From NCBI GenBank assembly GCA_034411135.1, contig DAOUMN010000106.1, forward strand, positions 1 through 50,883: a stretch of 50,883 bases of DNA, read 5' to 3'. Source of the DNA: Bellilinea sp034411135 (GTDB taxonomy: Bacteria > Chloroflexota > Anaerolineae > Anaerolineales > Anaerolineaceae). Below the pieces are notes generated by a model. That model saw nothing but the letters and a program-made list of their open reading frames with translations, searched no databases and was not told the DNA's origin. How positions within the stretch are numbered: position 1 is the stretch's first letter; every line of letters starts with the position of its first letter. Both the position numbers and the translations under genes were made by a program. This document shows positions 15,331-24,705 of the stretch, piece by piece.

Positions 15331-16863
15331 ATGAGCCGCAATGTACTGGTCTTCAGTTTTCATGAGGCTTTTCGTAGCCTGCTGCAGAACAGTCTGAAAG
15401 GGCACGGGGGTTTTCAGGTTCTCCTGGCAGCGGAAGCAGGAGACGCTGCCAGGCTTCTCGCTCAGCAGCCGGTTGACCTGTTGATTGCTGACCTGGATGA
15501 GAACGAAGATGCCTGGCAGTCGGTTCGCGCAATGGTGCAATCCCACCCGAAAGTCAAACTGGTGGTGTTTGTGCCATTCAACGATCTGCATCATCCCCAA
15601 TTAAGTGAGCTGCGCCCGGCAGCCTGCCTGACCAAGCCGTTTTACTTGCCTGATTTGCTGGCGGCGCTGGAAGGTGCGCTGGCAGGACAGCCACCCGCAG
15701 CAGCACTAAATGATGACCCGCCGGTTGATCCGGCTGACCAGACCAACCGTTTGGCTGGCTGGCTTGAACCAGCCCGGGCGTTGGGTGGAATGATTCTGCG
15801 GCTGGGTGAGCCGCCGCTGCTGGCAGGCGGGCTGGCAGAGGAGGACTTGCGCGAAGCCGCCCTGGTACTGGCGCGCTCCTGGCAGCCGGAGCGGCGCAGT
15901 GACCTGATCCGCTATTTTCGCCCGCGATCCGCCGGGCGCGATGTGTTACTGTACGCCACGCCTCTAATGGAAAACAGCCAGTTGGGTGTGCTGTTTGAGG
16001 CGAACACCTCGCTGCGCGAAGCCCGGTACACCACTCAACAAATTGCCCGCCTGTGCGCTGAAGTGCCTGAATTAAACACAACCTTTGCACCACAGCCTGA
16101 GGAGGCTTTTTCCACGCCGACCGGAATGGGGGTCGAGCCGGATTTGGAAGAGGAATTACCGTTGCTGGACGAGGAAGAGTTTACCGTCGAAGCCGAGTCG
16201 GTGCGCTTGGATGACCTGCTTGGCAGTCTGCCCCCGCCGGATGCTCCGCCGTTTACACCGCTTACCAGCAGTGAATGGCTGCCGGAAGTCGAGTTTGCCC
16301 CGCCGGCAGAGGATGAACTGGTACTGCCCTGGGAGCAAGAAGCCCGGATGGAACCAAGCCTTGCCAGCAGCAGCCCATTGCTCGAACCCGTGATTGCATC
16401 GCAGTCTGTAGAAGAAACCCGCCCCAGCCGCAAGAGCGGCAGCCCGCCGCCCGGCGAAACTATCCCAATGGAAAAACGCCAGCCGTACACCTGCATACTG
16501 CTGCCACGCTCGCCGCACATTACCCTCGATGGCGAACTGCGCGAAGAACTGCAGGGCTGGATTCCGGAATTTTGTGCTACACTGGGTTACCCGCTGGAGT
16601 CACTGCGCATCGAACCGCGGTACCTGTTGTGGTCGGTCTCGCTGCCGCCCGCTGTTTCACCAGGCTACCTGGTGCGGATTTTACGTGACCAGAGTTCCGC
16701 CCGACTGTCCGAGCGTTTTGCGCACACCAATTGGGTGGCTGCCGGGGGTGACTTTTGGGCTTCGGCGCATCTGATCATGCGTACCCGCCAATTCCCGGCA
16801 GATAGCCTGATCGACGATTTCATTCAGCGCACCCGCCGCAGACAAGGGTTTCTGTCCTCTTAA
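15331..16863 (+). CDS. Receiver-domain protein fused to a degenerate IS200-like (Y1 transposase) domain
   Basis: Function unknown, 510 residues. Residues 1-115 form a receiver domain with a plausible phosphoacceptor D54 (DLLIADLDENE) and the conserved Lys102 (LTKPFYLPDLL). A long acidic, Pro-rich, probably disordered middle follows (about 260-380). The last 120 residues (386-505) resemble the TnpA/Y1_Tnp fold of IS200/IS605 and REP-associated transposases: EPRYLLWSVSLP at the place of the HUH strand, SPGYLVRILRDQSSARLSER, and GGDFWASAHLIMRT. The HUH histidines and catalytic Tyr are missing, so it should not cut DNA but could still bind a hairpin nucleic acid. It is no mobile element: no ends or repeats flank it. 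It lies 22 nt before polA. The Y1 relation is by eye only. Confidence 0.65.
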   Translation: MSRNVLVFSFHEAFRSLLQNSLKGHGGFQVLLAAEAGDAARLLAQQPVDLLIADLDENEDAWQSVRAMVQSHPKVKLVVFVPFNDLHHPQLSELRPAACLTKPFYLPDLLAALEGALAGQPPAAALNDDPPVDPADQTNRLAGWLEPARALGGMILRLGEPPLLAGGLAEEDLREAALVLARSWQPERRSDLIRYFRPRSAGRDVLLYATPLMENSQLGVLFEANTSLREARYTTQQIARLCAEVPELNTTFAPQPEEAFSTPTGMGVEPDLEEELPLLDEEEFTVEAESVRLDDLLGSLPPPDAPPFTPLTSSEWLPEVEFAPPAEDELVLPWEQEARMEPSLASSSPLLEPVIASQSVEETRPSRKSGSPPPGETIPMEKRQPYTCILLPRSPHITLDGELREELQGWIPEFCATLGYPLESLRIEPRYLLWSVSLPPAVSPGYLVRILRDQSSARLSERFAHTNWVAAGGDFWASAHLIMRTRQFPADSLIDDFIQRTRRRQGFLSS

Positions 16864-16885
16864 TCCACCACGAAACGGGTGAACC

Positions 16886-19663
16886 ATGCCGCCAATTTTA
16901 TATCTAATCGATGGTCACGCTCTGGCGTACCGTACCTACTTTGCGATTACCATTTCCGGTCAGACCCTGACCACCAGCAGCGGTGAACCCACCGCAGGAA
17001 TTTATGGATTCGCCAGCGTGCTGCTGCGTCTGCTTGAGCAGGATAAACCGGAGTACCTTGCGGTTGCTTTCGATACCGGCATAACCTTCCGCAATGAATT
17101 GTTCCCGGAGTATAAAGCCACCCGCGCCAAAATGCCGGACGATCTGCGCCCGCAAATCGAGCGCATCCGCGAAATGGTGGATGCCTTTGGGCTGCCACGC
17201 CTGGAACAGGAAGGCTTCGAGGCGGATGACGTGCTCGGCAGCATTGCCCGCCAGGCGGTTGAATCTGGGCTGGGGGTTAAGATTATCACCGGCGACCGCG
17301 ATTTGCTCCAACTGGTTAATGAACGGGTGATGGTCAACCTGGCAGGCTCGAAACTGTCTGAAGCAAAAGACTACGGTCCGCGCGAGGTGATCGAGGCGTT
17401 GGGCATCCGCCCGGAGCAGGTGGTCGATTACAAAGCCTTGGTGGGGGACAAGTCCGACAACATTCCCGGCGTGGCGGGTATCGGCGAAAAGACGGCGGTC
17501 AACCTGCTGCAACAATTTCCTACCCTGGACGAGATCTACGCCAACCTGGAGCAAATTCAGCCGCGCTACCGCAGTCTGCTGGAACGAGACCGTGAGAAGG
17601 CGTACCTCAGCCGCGATCTGGCGACTATCCGCACCGATCTGGCGGTGCTGCTCAACCTGGAAAAGGCGCAAACCAGCCGGATCAACCTGGGCGCGGTGGA
17701 GGAATTCTTCCAGCGCATGGAATTTCGCTCTCTGCTTGGGCGTCTCAAAAAGCTGGAAAGCCAGCCGATACTGCCGGCGGGCGGACAGCAATTATCCCTG
17801 TTTGGGCAGCCACTCGTGCAAATCGGTGAGCCGGCGAGCGTGGATATCGATGTCGTTACCGTGCAGACCCGCCAGGCATTGGATGAATTGAAACAGGTGT
17901 TGGCAAAAGCTGCGGTCATTGCGCTGGATACCGAAACAACTTCTACCGACCCGATGCGGGCGGATCTGGTCGGTATTTCATTGGCAGTGGCGCCTGGGCG
18001 CGGTTATTACCTGCCGGTCGGGCATCGCAGCGGGGATGAGCAGCTGCCGTTGGATGAGGTGCTGGCGGCTTTGCGCCCGGCGTTGACTGATGCAAATATC
18101 CCCAAAGTGGGGCACAACCTGAAGTACGATGGGTTGGTGCTGGAAAGAAACGGGCTGGCTGTGAGTCCGTTGGCGTTCGATACAATGATTGCTGCCTGGC
18201 TGGTGCAGCCGGAAAGCTACAACCTGGGTCTGAAGGACATGGCTGAAGCCTACCTGGGTGTGCGCATGACCCACATCGAGGAATTGATCGGCAAGGGTAA
18301 AAACCAACTGACCATGGATCAGGTGCCGGTGCAGGCGGCTGCCGGATATGCCGCCGCAGATGCCGAGATCTGTTTACGGCTGATGCCGTTGCTGCGCGAA
18401 CGGATGGAACAAGTTAACGCGGTACGCCTGTTCGAGGAAGTTGAAATGCCGCTGGTGCCGGTGCTGGCGATGATGGAGCAAAACGGCGTCATGTTGGATG
18501 TGCCCTTTTTGAACAGAATGTCGCAGGAGTTGAGCGCACGCATGGCGGAAATCGAAACCGCCATTTACACGGCGGTTGGCTATTCCTTCAACCTCAATTC
18601 CACCCAGCAGCTGTCCAAAGTGCTGTTCGAAACGCTCAAACTGGAGCCGCCTGACCGGCGAAAAAAGACTTCCTCCGGTCATTTTTCCACCTCGGCGGGC
18701 GTGCTGGAAGAATTGCGTGGGCAGCACGAGGTGGTTGGCATGATCCTGGAGTACCGCGAGCTTGCCAAGTTGAAGTCCACTTATTTGGATGCGCTTCCCC
18801 AGCAGATCAATCCGCATACCGGACGAGTTCATACGTCTTACAATCAGACCGGCTCGGTAACCGGACGGCTGGCATCCTCGGATCCCAACCTTCAAAATAT
18901 CCCTACCCGTACCGAAACCGGGCGGCAGGTACGCAATGCGTTTATTGCCGCACCGGGATTCAAACTGCTGGCGGTTGACTATTCACAGATCGAGCTGCGC
19001 ATCGTGGCGCATATGGCGCAGGATCAGGCAATGCTGGATGCATTCCGCGCCGGGCAGGATATTCATGCCGCTACTGCAGCTGCCATCTACGGTGTTGGCT
19101 TGAACCAGGTCAGCAAGGAACAGCGCCGCCATGCCAAAGCGATCAATTTCGGGCTGATTTACGGGATGAGCGCATTTGGTTTGAGCCGCACCACCGAGCT
19201 GACCCTGGGTGAAGCCGAGAATTTCGTCAAGGCTTATTTCCAGCAGTTTCCGGGGGTCAAGCGCTTCCTGGATGGCTTGCGCCGCAGCGCCGCGCGTGAG
19301 GGATATGTCGAAACTTTGCTTGGGCGGCGGCGATATTTTCCTAATCTGAAAAGCAATGCCAACCCCGGATTGCGGGCGCGCGAAGAACGCGAGGCGATCA
19401 ACGCACCGGTGCAAGGCACCGCAGCCGACATCATGAAAATTGCCATGGTGCGCCTGCCGGGCGCGCTGCGGGCTGCCGGTTTACAGTCGCGCATGCTTCT
19501 TCAGGTGCACGACGAACTGGTGCTGGAAGTGCCCGAAGCCGAACGGGATGCCTGTGTGCACGTGGTGCGCGAGGTAATGGAACATGCTTACCCTTTGTCT
19601 ATACCGCTAGCGACTGAAGCGCGCTGGGGCAATACCTGGGGTTCGCTGGTGGTGCTGGACTGA
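16886..19663 (+). CDS. polA: DNA polymerase I
   Basis: Replication and repair polymerase with flap nuclease; cytoplasmic. At 925 residues it matches the full three-domain enzyme. The 5'-3' exonuclease domain opens PPILYLIDGHALAYRTYFA and includes GFEADDVLGSIA, ITGDRDLLQLV and GDKSDNIPGVAGIGEKTA. The 3'-5' exonuclease domain keeps its metal ligands: D348 and E350 in ALDTETTSTDPM, NLKYDGLVL, and YAAADAEICLRL, so proofreading should be active. The polymerase domain shows motif A DYSQIELRIVAHM (D698), motif B RRHAKAINFGLIYGMSAFG and motif C LLQVHDELVLEVP (D876). No strong Shine-Dalgarno precedes the ATG, consistent with coupling to the upstream gene. Confidence 0.98.
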   Translation: MPPILYLIDGHALAYRTYFAITISGQTLTTSSGEPTAGIYGFASVLLRLLEQDKPEYLAVAFDTGITFRNELFPEYKATRAKMPDDLRPQIERIREMVDAFGLPRLEQEGFEADDVLGSIARQAVESGLGVKIITGDRDLLQLVNERVMVNLAGSKLSEAKDYGPREVIEALGIRPEQVVDYKALVGDKSDNIPGVAGIGEKTAVNLLQQFPTLDEIYANLEQIQPRYRSLLERDREKAYLSRDLATIRTDLAVLLNLEKAQTSRINLGAVEEFFQRMEFRSLLGRLKKLESQPILPAGGQQLSLFGQPLVQIGEPASVDIDVVTVQTRQALDELKQVLAKAAVIALDTETTSTDPMRADLVGISLAVAPGRGYYLPVGHRSGDEQLPLDEVLAALRPALTDANIPKVGHNLKYDGLVLERNGLAVSPLAFDTMIAAWLVQPESYNLGLKDMAEAYLGVRMTHIEELIGKGKNQLTMDQVPVQAAAGYAAADAEICLRLMPLLRERMEQVNAVRLFEEVEMPLVPVLAMMEQNGVMLDVPFLNRMSQELSARMAEIETAIYTAVGYSFNLNSTQQLSKVLFETLKLEPPDRRKKTSSGHFSTSAGVLEELRGQHEVVGMILEYRELAKLKSTYLDALPQQINPHTGRVHTSYNQTGSVTGRLASSDPNLQNIPTRTETGRQVRNAFIAAPGFKLLAVDYSQIELRIVAHMAQDQAMLDAFRAGQDIHAATAAAIYGVGLNQVSKEQRRHAKAINFGLIYGMSAFGLSRTTELTLGEAENFVKAYFQQFPGVKRFLDGLRRSAAREGYVETLLGRRRYFPNLKSNANPGLRAREEREAINAPVQGTAADIMKIAMVRLPGALRAAGLQSRMLLQVHDELVLEVPEAERDACVHVVREVMEHAYPLSIPLATEARWGNTWGSLVVLD

Positions 19664-19783
19664 GCAGGTAAACCGTGCAGATTATGCTACTTTGCGGAAT
19701 TGTTATCCGAATTCCTTTGCGTTCTGCGCGGCTTTCGGTTAAAGTTAGGTAGAATCGCAATCTATAGACTTGGGTGGAGGAGC

Positions 19784-22114
19784 ATGGCTGGAAATCAACG
19801 AGCGTTTGAAGATGCCATGAACAAAGGGCATTCTGCAGCGTGGGAGCAGCAATGGGATCAAGCGGCTCACTATTACCGTACAGCCTTGGAAGAATTTCCT
19901 GACCATGCTTCGGCGCTCACCAACCTGGCGCTGGCGCTGTTTGAACTCCAGGATTTCGATGAAGCACTCAAAATTTACAAACGGGCAGCCATCCTCAATC
20001 CGGACGACCCGATTGCGCCAGACAAAATGGCGCGTATCTACGAACGGCAGGGGCGTTTGAACGAGGCAATCCGCGCTGGTATGCAAGCCGCGGAATTGCA
20101 TCTAAAGTCCAGGGATGTTGAAAAATCGATCGAGGGCTGGTTGCGCGTGCTCAGCCTGAACCCGGAAAACCTGACTGCCCACTCGCGCCTGGCAATGATT
20201 TACGAACGTCTGGGTAAAAAAGCGGAGGCGGTGGCGGAATTGGTTGCCTCTGCCAGCCTGATGCAGCATGCCGGAGAAATTCAAAAAGCAACCCAGATCG
20301 TGCTATACGCACTCAAGTTGCTGCCTGGCAGTGCAGAAGCCAGCCAGGCATTGCATTCGATCAAAAGCGGGCAGCCACTGCCCAAGCCGACTCGCCCGCG
20401 TGGCGGTACTGGTCCGATGCGCATGGCGGAAGTACGTCAGCTGGAAGCGCCCCAGGAGGACGGAAAACCTCCCGCGATGGATCCGCTGGCAGAGGCGCGC
20501 CAGCGTGCCCTGATTCAACTGGCGGGGTTGTTGTTCGACCAGCCAGAAGAATTGGGTAACGCCGAGGCACAACCCGTTCGGCGCGGAATCAATGCCTTGA
20601 TGCGCGGCACGGGTGAACTTTCGCTGGACCAATCGGTTCAAACTCGCGTGCTGCTGCATATTGGGCAAGCCATCGAGTCGCAAACCATGGGGCAGGATAA
20701 GCAGGCAGCTGAAGAATTAGAAAGGGCATATGAAATTGGCTTTGCCCACCCGGCACTGCACTATGATTTGGGATTGCTGCTGGTGGAGAAGCAGGACAGC
20801 AAGGCGCTCCAGGTGCTGCTCAAAGCTGTCAAACACCCCGATTTTGCCCTCGGCTCGTACTTGCTGATAGGCAAGATCTATTACCGTGCAGGCAATTACA
20901 AGGATGCCGCCCTTTCTTATTTGCAAGCGTTACGCCTGGCGGATGCGGAAACTGTACCGCCAGCCCAGCGGGCTGAATTGCACCAGATGTATGAGCCGAT
21001 CATAGAAGCCCAGGATCACATCAGCGACCCCAAAGTGCTGCAAGCGCTGTGCGATACGGTTGCCGAGCAATTGGTGCGCAGCGATTGGCGCGAATTTCTC
21101 GGACGCGCCCGCCAGCAATTGCCGCCGCAGGAAGTTGGCGCACCGCCCGCGCTGCTGGCAGATATGCTGCTGGAATCGCGCAGTTCCGAGGTGATCGAGG
21201 CACTGGGCAGGATCCGGGTTCTGGCGCAGCAAGGTAAGGTCCACACCGCCCTGGAGGAAGCCTACCATGCCATTGATTTCGCCCCGACCTACCTGCCGCT
21301 GCATACCCAGATCGCTGAACTGCTCCTCCAGGATGGTCTGTTGCATGATGCGGTCAGCAAATACCTGCTGGTGGTCGAACTGTATAGCCTGCGCGGCGAG
21401 GCAGCCCAGGCGATTACCCTGCTACGGCGGATGACCCAGATTTCGCCAATGGACCTGGGTGTGCGCCAGCAATTGATCCGGATGCTGATCGAACAGGGGC
21501 AGGTGGATGAAGCTCTGCAACAGTACATGGAAGTGGCGGATATCTATTACCGCCTGGCGGAGTTGGATCAGGCACGCCACACCTACCTTGAAGCGCTCAA
21601 GCTGGTGCAGCAATCCAAGCGCAACCGCCAGTGGGCATTCCAGATGCTCAGTCACCTGGCAGATATTGATATGCAGCGCCTCGACTGGCGTCAGGCATTA
21701 CGTTTCTACGAGCAAATGCGCACTTTGCAGCCAGACGATCAGACCCTGCGCGCGCGCATTGTTGAGTTGTATTTTCGTCTGGGACAGGATCAGGCTGCGC
21801 TGCTCGAGGTGGATAATTACATCAATCTTCTTGAAGGTTCACATCAGCGTGAGGCAGCGTTGGCTTTTGTCAATGCCATTCTTTTCGAGCAGCCGGGCAA
21901 ATTCGAACTGCGCACGCGTCTGGCGGAGTTGTACCTGAAGGATAAAAAGATAAGGGAAGCCATTGCCGAACTGGATGTGGTGGCGGATTCGTATGCCGAG
22001 ACCGGCGACTATGAAAACGCTGTTCGGGCGGTTGAACAGATCATCCGTCTTAATCCACCCAACCGCACCGAATACGAAGCGGTGCTGGCGAAATTGCGCG
22101 CCGCGCAGGGCTGA
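19784..22114 (+). CDS. Large TPR-repeat protein
   Basis: Scaffold-type protein of 776 residues built almost entirely of tetratricopeptide repeats; no signal peptide, membrane helix or catalytic domain, so probably a cytoplasmic adaptor. Clear repeats are near the N-terminus (AAHYYRTALEEFPDHASALT, LALFELQDFDEALKIYKRAA, NLTAHSRLAMIYERLGKKAE) and in the C-terminal third (VDEALQQYMEVADIYYRLAE, LRFYEQMRTLQPDDQTLRAR, YENAVRAVEQIIRLNPPNRT). A proline-rich insert sits near residue 205. Start at 19784 is chosen because GGTGGAGGAG lies just upstream; the frame extends further back only by rare start codons. It follows polA by 120 nt. Role not inferable. Confidence 0.85.
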   Translation: MAGNQRAFEDAMNKGHSAAWEQQWDQAAHYYRTALEEFPDHASALTNLALALFELQDFDEALKIYKRAAILNPDDPIAPDKMARIYERQGRLNEAIRAGMQAAELHLKSRDVEKSIEGWLRVLSLNPENLTAHSRLAMIYERLGKKAEAVAELVASASLMQHAGEIQKATQIVLYALKLLPGSAEASQALHSIKSGQPLPKPTRPRGGTGPMRMAEVRQLEAPQEDGKPPAMDPLAEARQRALIQLAGLLFDQPEELGNAEAQPVRRGINALMRGTGELSLDQSVQTRVLLHIGQAIESQTMGQDKQAAEELERAYEIGFAHPALHYDLGLLLVEKQDSKALQVLLKAVKHPDFALGSYLLIGKIYYRAGNYKDAALSYLQALRLADAETVPPAQRAELHQMYEPIIEAQDHISDPKVLQALCDTVAEQLVRSDWREFLGRARQQLPPQEVGAPPALLADMLLESRSSEVIEALGRIRVLAQQGKVHTALEEAYHAIDFAPTYLPLHTQIAELLLQDGLLHDAVSKYLLVVELYSLRGEAAQAITLLRRMTQISPMDLGVRQQLIRMLIEQGQVDEALQQYMEVADIYYRLAELDQARHTYLEALKLVQQSKRNRQWAFQMLSHLADIDMQRLDWRQALRFYEQMRTLQPDDQTLRARIVELYFRLGQDQAALLEVDNYINLLEGSHQREAALAFVNAILFEQPGKFELRTRLAELYLKDKKIREAIAELDVVADSYAETGDYENAVRAVEQIIRLNPPNRTEYEAVLAKLRAAQG

Positions 22115-22120
22115 ACGCGC

Positions 22121-22864
22121 TCAGGCGTTGCGTTTACCCAGCGAGGCGGCGTACACCACAAACAGGTTTTCGCCGTCCAGCCCCAATGCCTGGTTGAGCG
22201 CATCATCATCGTACGCGGCAATCGCGCACACCCCACAACCCAGCCCTTCGGCTGCCAGATAGAGGTTCTGGCAGACATGCCCGGCATCCAGCAGCAGGTA
22301 ACGGTAACCGCGTTCCGGATAGCGCCATTGCATCCGTTCGACCGCCGCAACCCAAAAGAAGGTGACCGCACTTGTGGCAACCTGGCGCTGGTTGTAACAA
22401 GCCTGGGTAAGGTTGTCGTTGACGCTGCTAGAAAAATCCATTGGCAGGAGGGCATGCTCCAGCGCAATGTAGCGGTAAACCCCTGCATCCAGTTCATCCA
22501 CCTGGTTGATCAGCAGGTAGGTTTCGAAGGCGTGCCGCGCCCCGGCAGAAGGTACCGTTCGCAGGGTCACCGGTCGAGCAGTTACTTCCTTAACACCCTG
22601 AGTATACCAAAGCAGCAGCGCCAGTTCCTCCAAGCGAAGAGGCGCGTTAGCATATCGGCGCAAGGTGGTGCGTTTTGCCATTGTCTCCCATAAGGAAGCC
22701 GGAGGGTGATGGATGTTACCGGGTTGGGGGAGTTTGATCAGGCGGGCAGCTGGATCGTATGGCAATTCCAGCGGTGGCTGCGGCAGACCCTGACTCTGGG
22801 CAGATTCGGGGACGAACTGCGGTTTGGTGTTCTGCCAGAACGTTTTTCCGGGAGTGGGGACCAT
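22121..22864 (-). CDS. SagB-type nitroreductase-fold dehydrogenase
   Basis: FMN-dependent oxidoreductase of the SagB/McbC branch, 247 residues. Diagnostic segments are SLWETMAKRTTLRRYANAPL (flavin-binding start), TVPSAGARHAFETYLLINQV (PSAGARH is typical of SagB), GYRYLLLDAGHVCQNLYLAA and LGCGVCAIAAYDDDALNQAL. SagB proteins in azoline peptide clusters oxidise thiazolines, but many stand-alone members exist with unknown substrates. No YcaO cyclodehydratase or precursor peptide lies nearby, so a peptide-modifying role is not supported here. AAAGGAG precedes the ATG by 8 nt. It follows murJ on the same strand with a 114-nt gap that contains a perfect palindrome. Confidence 0.88.
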   Translation of the reverse strand: MVPTPGKTFWQNTKPQFVPESAQSQGLPQPPLELPYDPAARLIKLPQPGNIHHPPASLWETMAKRTTLRRYANAPLRLEELALLLWYTQGVKEVTARPVTLRTVPSAGARHAFETYLLINQVDELDAGVYRYIALEHALLPMDFSSSVNDNLTQACYNQRQVATSAVTFFWVAAVERMQWRYPERGYRYLLLDAGHVCQNLYLAAEGLGCGVCAIAAYDDDALNQALGLDGENLFVVYAASLGKRNA

Positions 22865-22931
22865 GAAGAACTCCTTTCGTTTCGGTTTGGGGGATACCTG
22901 TATTGTATATTATCCTGAACAGTGTAGCTCA

Positions 22932-22950
22932 CCAAATCAAGGTGATTTGG
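22932..22950. promoter_or_regulatory. Perfect 8+3+8 palindrome upstream of the sagB-like gene
   Basis: CCAAATCA (22932-22939), AGG, TGATTTGG (22943-22950). It lies 68 nt upstream of the SagB-type ATG and 29 nt after the murJ stop. No T-run follows on either strand, so an operator is likelier than a terminator. No strong promoter hexamers were found beside it. Confidence 0.4.
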
Positions 22951-22978
22951 ATGCTGGGCGGTCATAACGCAATGTTCA

Positions 22979-24592
22979 CTATGCTTTGTTGAGAAACCCG
23001 TTTACCCGCCGGGCGATTGCCTCTCGTAGAACGAGCAATTCTGGGACGCGCAACAACCAAAGTGCTGTGGCGTACACCATTCCACCGAGCAGCACGCCGG
23101 TCAATACCTGCAGGCTGGCTGTTTGCCAGGGGCTGGCACCCCGCCAAAGCCATAAAACAGCCGTCATGGCAGCGCTGCCTAAAAGTGCCATCACGCCGCC
23201 GGCTACGATCTGGCTCTCACCTAACCCCTGCAAACGGCGGCGCAGCAAGAACAACAGTATCATACACTCCAGCAGCGTGGCGAGCGAATTCGCCAGCGCC
23301 AAGCCGCCGTGCGGCATCCAGCCTGCCCGCTCAAACAGGGCGGGGAAGGTCAGGCTGAAAACTACGTTCAGGCTCATCGCTGCTACCGTAACCGTGACCG
23401 GGGTACGTGTGTCATGCAGTGCGTAGAACGCGCGCACCACAATTTCCAGCAGGCAGTGAAACAGCAGCCCCAGACCATACCACAACAATGCCCAGGTGAC
23501 CATCTCGGTCGAGCGACTGGTAAACTGTCCATCCTCGTACAGCCAGCGAATGAGCGGGGTGCGCAGGACGACCAAGCCCGCGGCGGCGGGCAGCGCCAGC
23601 AGCAACACACCGCGCAGGCTGGCTGCCAGCGAGGCGCGCATCTCATCAATTTTGCCCAGTGCAGCCTGGGCGGAAAACGTTGGCATGGCGGCAATGGCGA
23701 CCGATTGGGCTATGGCTGCCTGTGGCATGAGCATCATGGTGAATGCCAGGGTGAGCGCCGAAACGCTGCCTTCCGGCAGGCTTAAGCCGATAATGGTATT
23801 GACGATGAAATTGATCTGAACCACAGCCACGCCCAGGACACGAGGACCCATCAGACGAATCACTTCGCGCACTTCCGCCATGCGCAGGTCGAAGGTGAGC
23901 GTATAGTGTCCATTCAAGTGCAATAGATTGGGTAACTGAACACTCAGGTGCAGCAATGATCCGACCAGTGCCCCAACTGCCAGGCGTTGGATGCCCCACG
24001 CTTCCGGCAACAGGTACACACCGGCGATTTGACCGAGCGAGTACATTGCCGGGGCAATGGCAGGCAGCCAAAATTTTTGGTGCGCGTTGAGAATACCCAT
24101 CACCAAACCGCTCAACCCGAAGATGGTGACGGTCGGCAGTAGCCAGCGCAGTAGGAGGATGGTGGTCTGCTCCTGACCTATGGAGAGATCGGGTGCCAGG
24201 ACGAACAATCCATGGCGCACAACCTGCGGGGCAAAGAGAAAAACCAGTCCAGCGATCAGGATCAGGAGGATAAAGAGCAGGTTGGCAATGGCTGATGCCA
24301 GTTTCCATGCGGTCGAACGTTGCTCTCGCGCCAGCAGCCCTGTGAAGGTAGGGATGAACGCCGAGCCGAGCGCCCCGCTTGCCATCAGGTTGAACAGCAT
24401 TTCGGTCACCCGATTAGCGGCGTTGAAGGAGTCTAGGTCGGCGCTGATACCGAAAGCGCGGTAAATCAGAATGGTGCGCAGCAGTCCAAGCAGCTGGGTG
24501 AGGACAAAGGCTGCCATCACTGTCCCGGCAGCCCGGGCGATCTGGCGCACGGCGCTGGGAACAGGATTTGTCGGTGGCAGTGTGGTGGACAT
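22979..24592 (-). CDS. murJ: MurJ/MviN lipid II flippase
   Basis: Moves lipid II (or a related undecaprenyl-linked precursor) across the cytoplasmic membrane for wall synthesis. The 537-residue protein has 13-14 hydrophobic helices and family marks: GTVMAAFVLTQLLGLLRTIL, AFGISADLDSFNAANRVTEM, LMASGALGSAFIPTFTGLLA, and later MLMPQAAIAQSVAIAAMPTF and VRAFYALHDTRTPVTVTVAA. Length fits MurJ (about 510-540). The ATG at 24592 is preferred: a TATAAT ends 7 nt before it, predicting a leaderless message; an ATG at 24601 overlaps that -10 box. It is divergent from the GT-C-like gene, and near wecBC and a glycosyltransferase, which leaves open a role in exporting another polymer. Confidence 0.9.
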   Translation of the reverse strand: MSTTLPPTNPVPSAVRQIARAAGTVMAAFVLTQLLGLLRTILIYRAFGISADLDSFNAANRVTEMLFNLMASGALGSAFIPTFTGLLAREQRSTAWKLASAIANLLFILLILIAGLVFLFAPQVVRHGLFVLAPDLSIGQEQTTILLLRWLLPTVTIFGLSGLVMGILNAHQKFWLPAIAPAMYSLGQIAGVYLLPEAWGIQRLAVGALVGSLLHLSVQLPNLLHLNGHYTLTFDLRMAEVREVIRLMGPRVLGVAVVQINFIVNTIIGLSLPEGSVSALTLAFTMMLMPQAAIAQSVAIAAMPTFSAQAALGKIDEMRASLAASLRGVLLLALPAAAGLVVLRTPLIRWLYEDGQFTSRSTEMVTWALLWYGLGLLFHCLLEIVVRAFYALHDTRTPVTVTVAAMSLNVVFSLTFPALFERAGWMPHGGLALANSLATLLECMILLFLLRRRLQGLGESQIVAGGVMALLGSAAMTAVLWLWRGASPWQTASLQVLTGVLLGGMVYATALWLLRVPELLVLREAIARRVNGFLNKA

Positions 24593-24599
24593 TCTCACC

Positions 24600-24605
24600 A
24601 TTATA
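24600..24605 (-). promoter_or_regulatory. -10 box of murJ (leaderless candidate)
   Basis: Minus-strand TATAAT, 7 nt before the ATG at 24592. The -35 region is GC-rich and matches poorly. Confidence 0.4.
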
Positions 24606-24690
24606 CTTCCCAGCGGGCGCTCGATGGGCGGCAATCCTGCGCGCGGGCGGGCTAAAAAAGGCGGCTGGAAGAACCTGTCTGGTTTGGTTG

Positions 24691-24696
24691 TATAAT
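24691..24696 (+). promoter_or_regulatory. -10 box of the GT-C-like membrane protein gene
   Basis: TATAAT, 9 nt before the ATG at 24706; no Shine-Dalgarno is present, so the transcript would be leaderless or nearly so. The -35 element is not clear. Confidence 0.4.
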
Positions 24697-24705
24697 TGCA
24701 GCGAT

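Noticed and set aside
15331..16863. IS200/IS605 mobile element
   Set aside because: The domain lacks the HUH and Tyr residues, is fused to a receiver, and no terminal hairpins or tnpB partner flank the gene.
22121..22864. SagB as part of an azole-modified peptide cluster
   Set aside because: No YcaO cyclodehydratase, E1-like protein, transporter or precursor peptide is present within the window.
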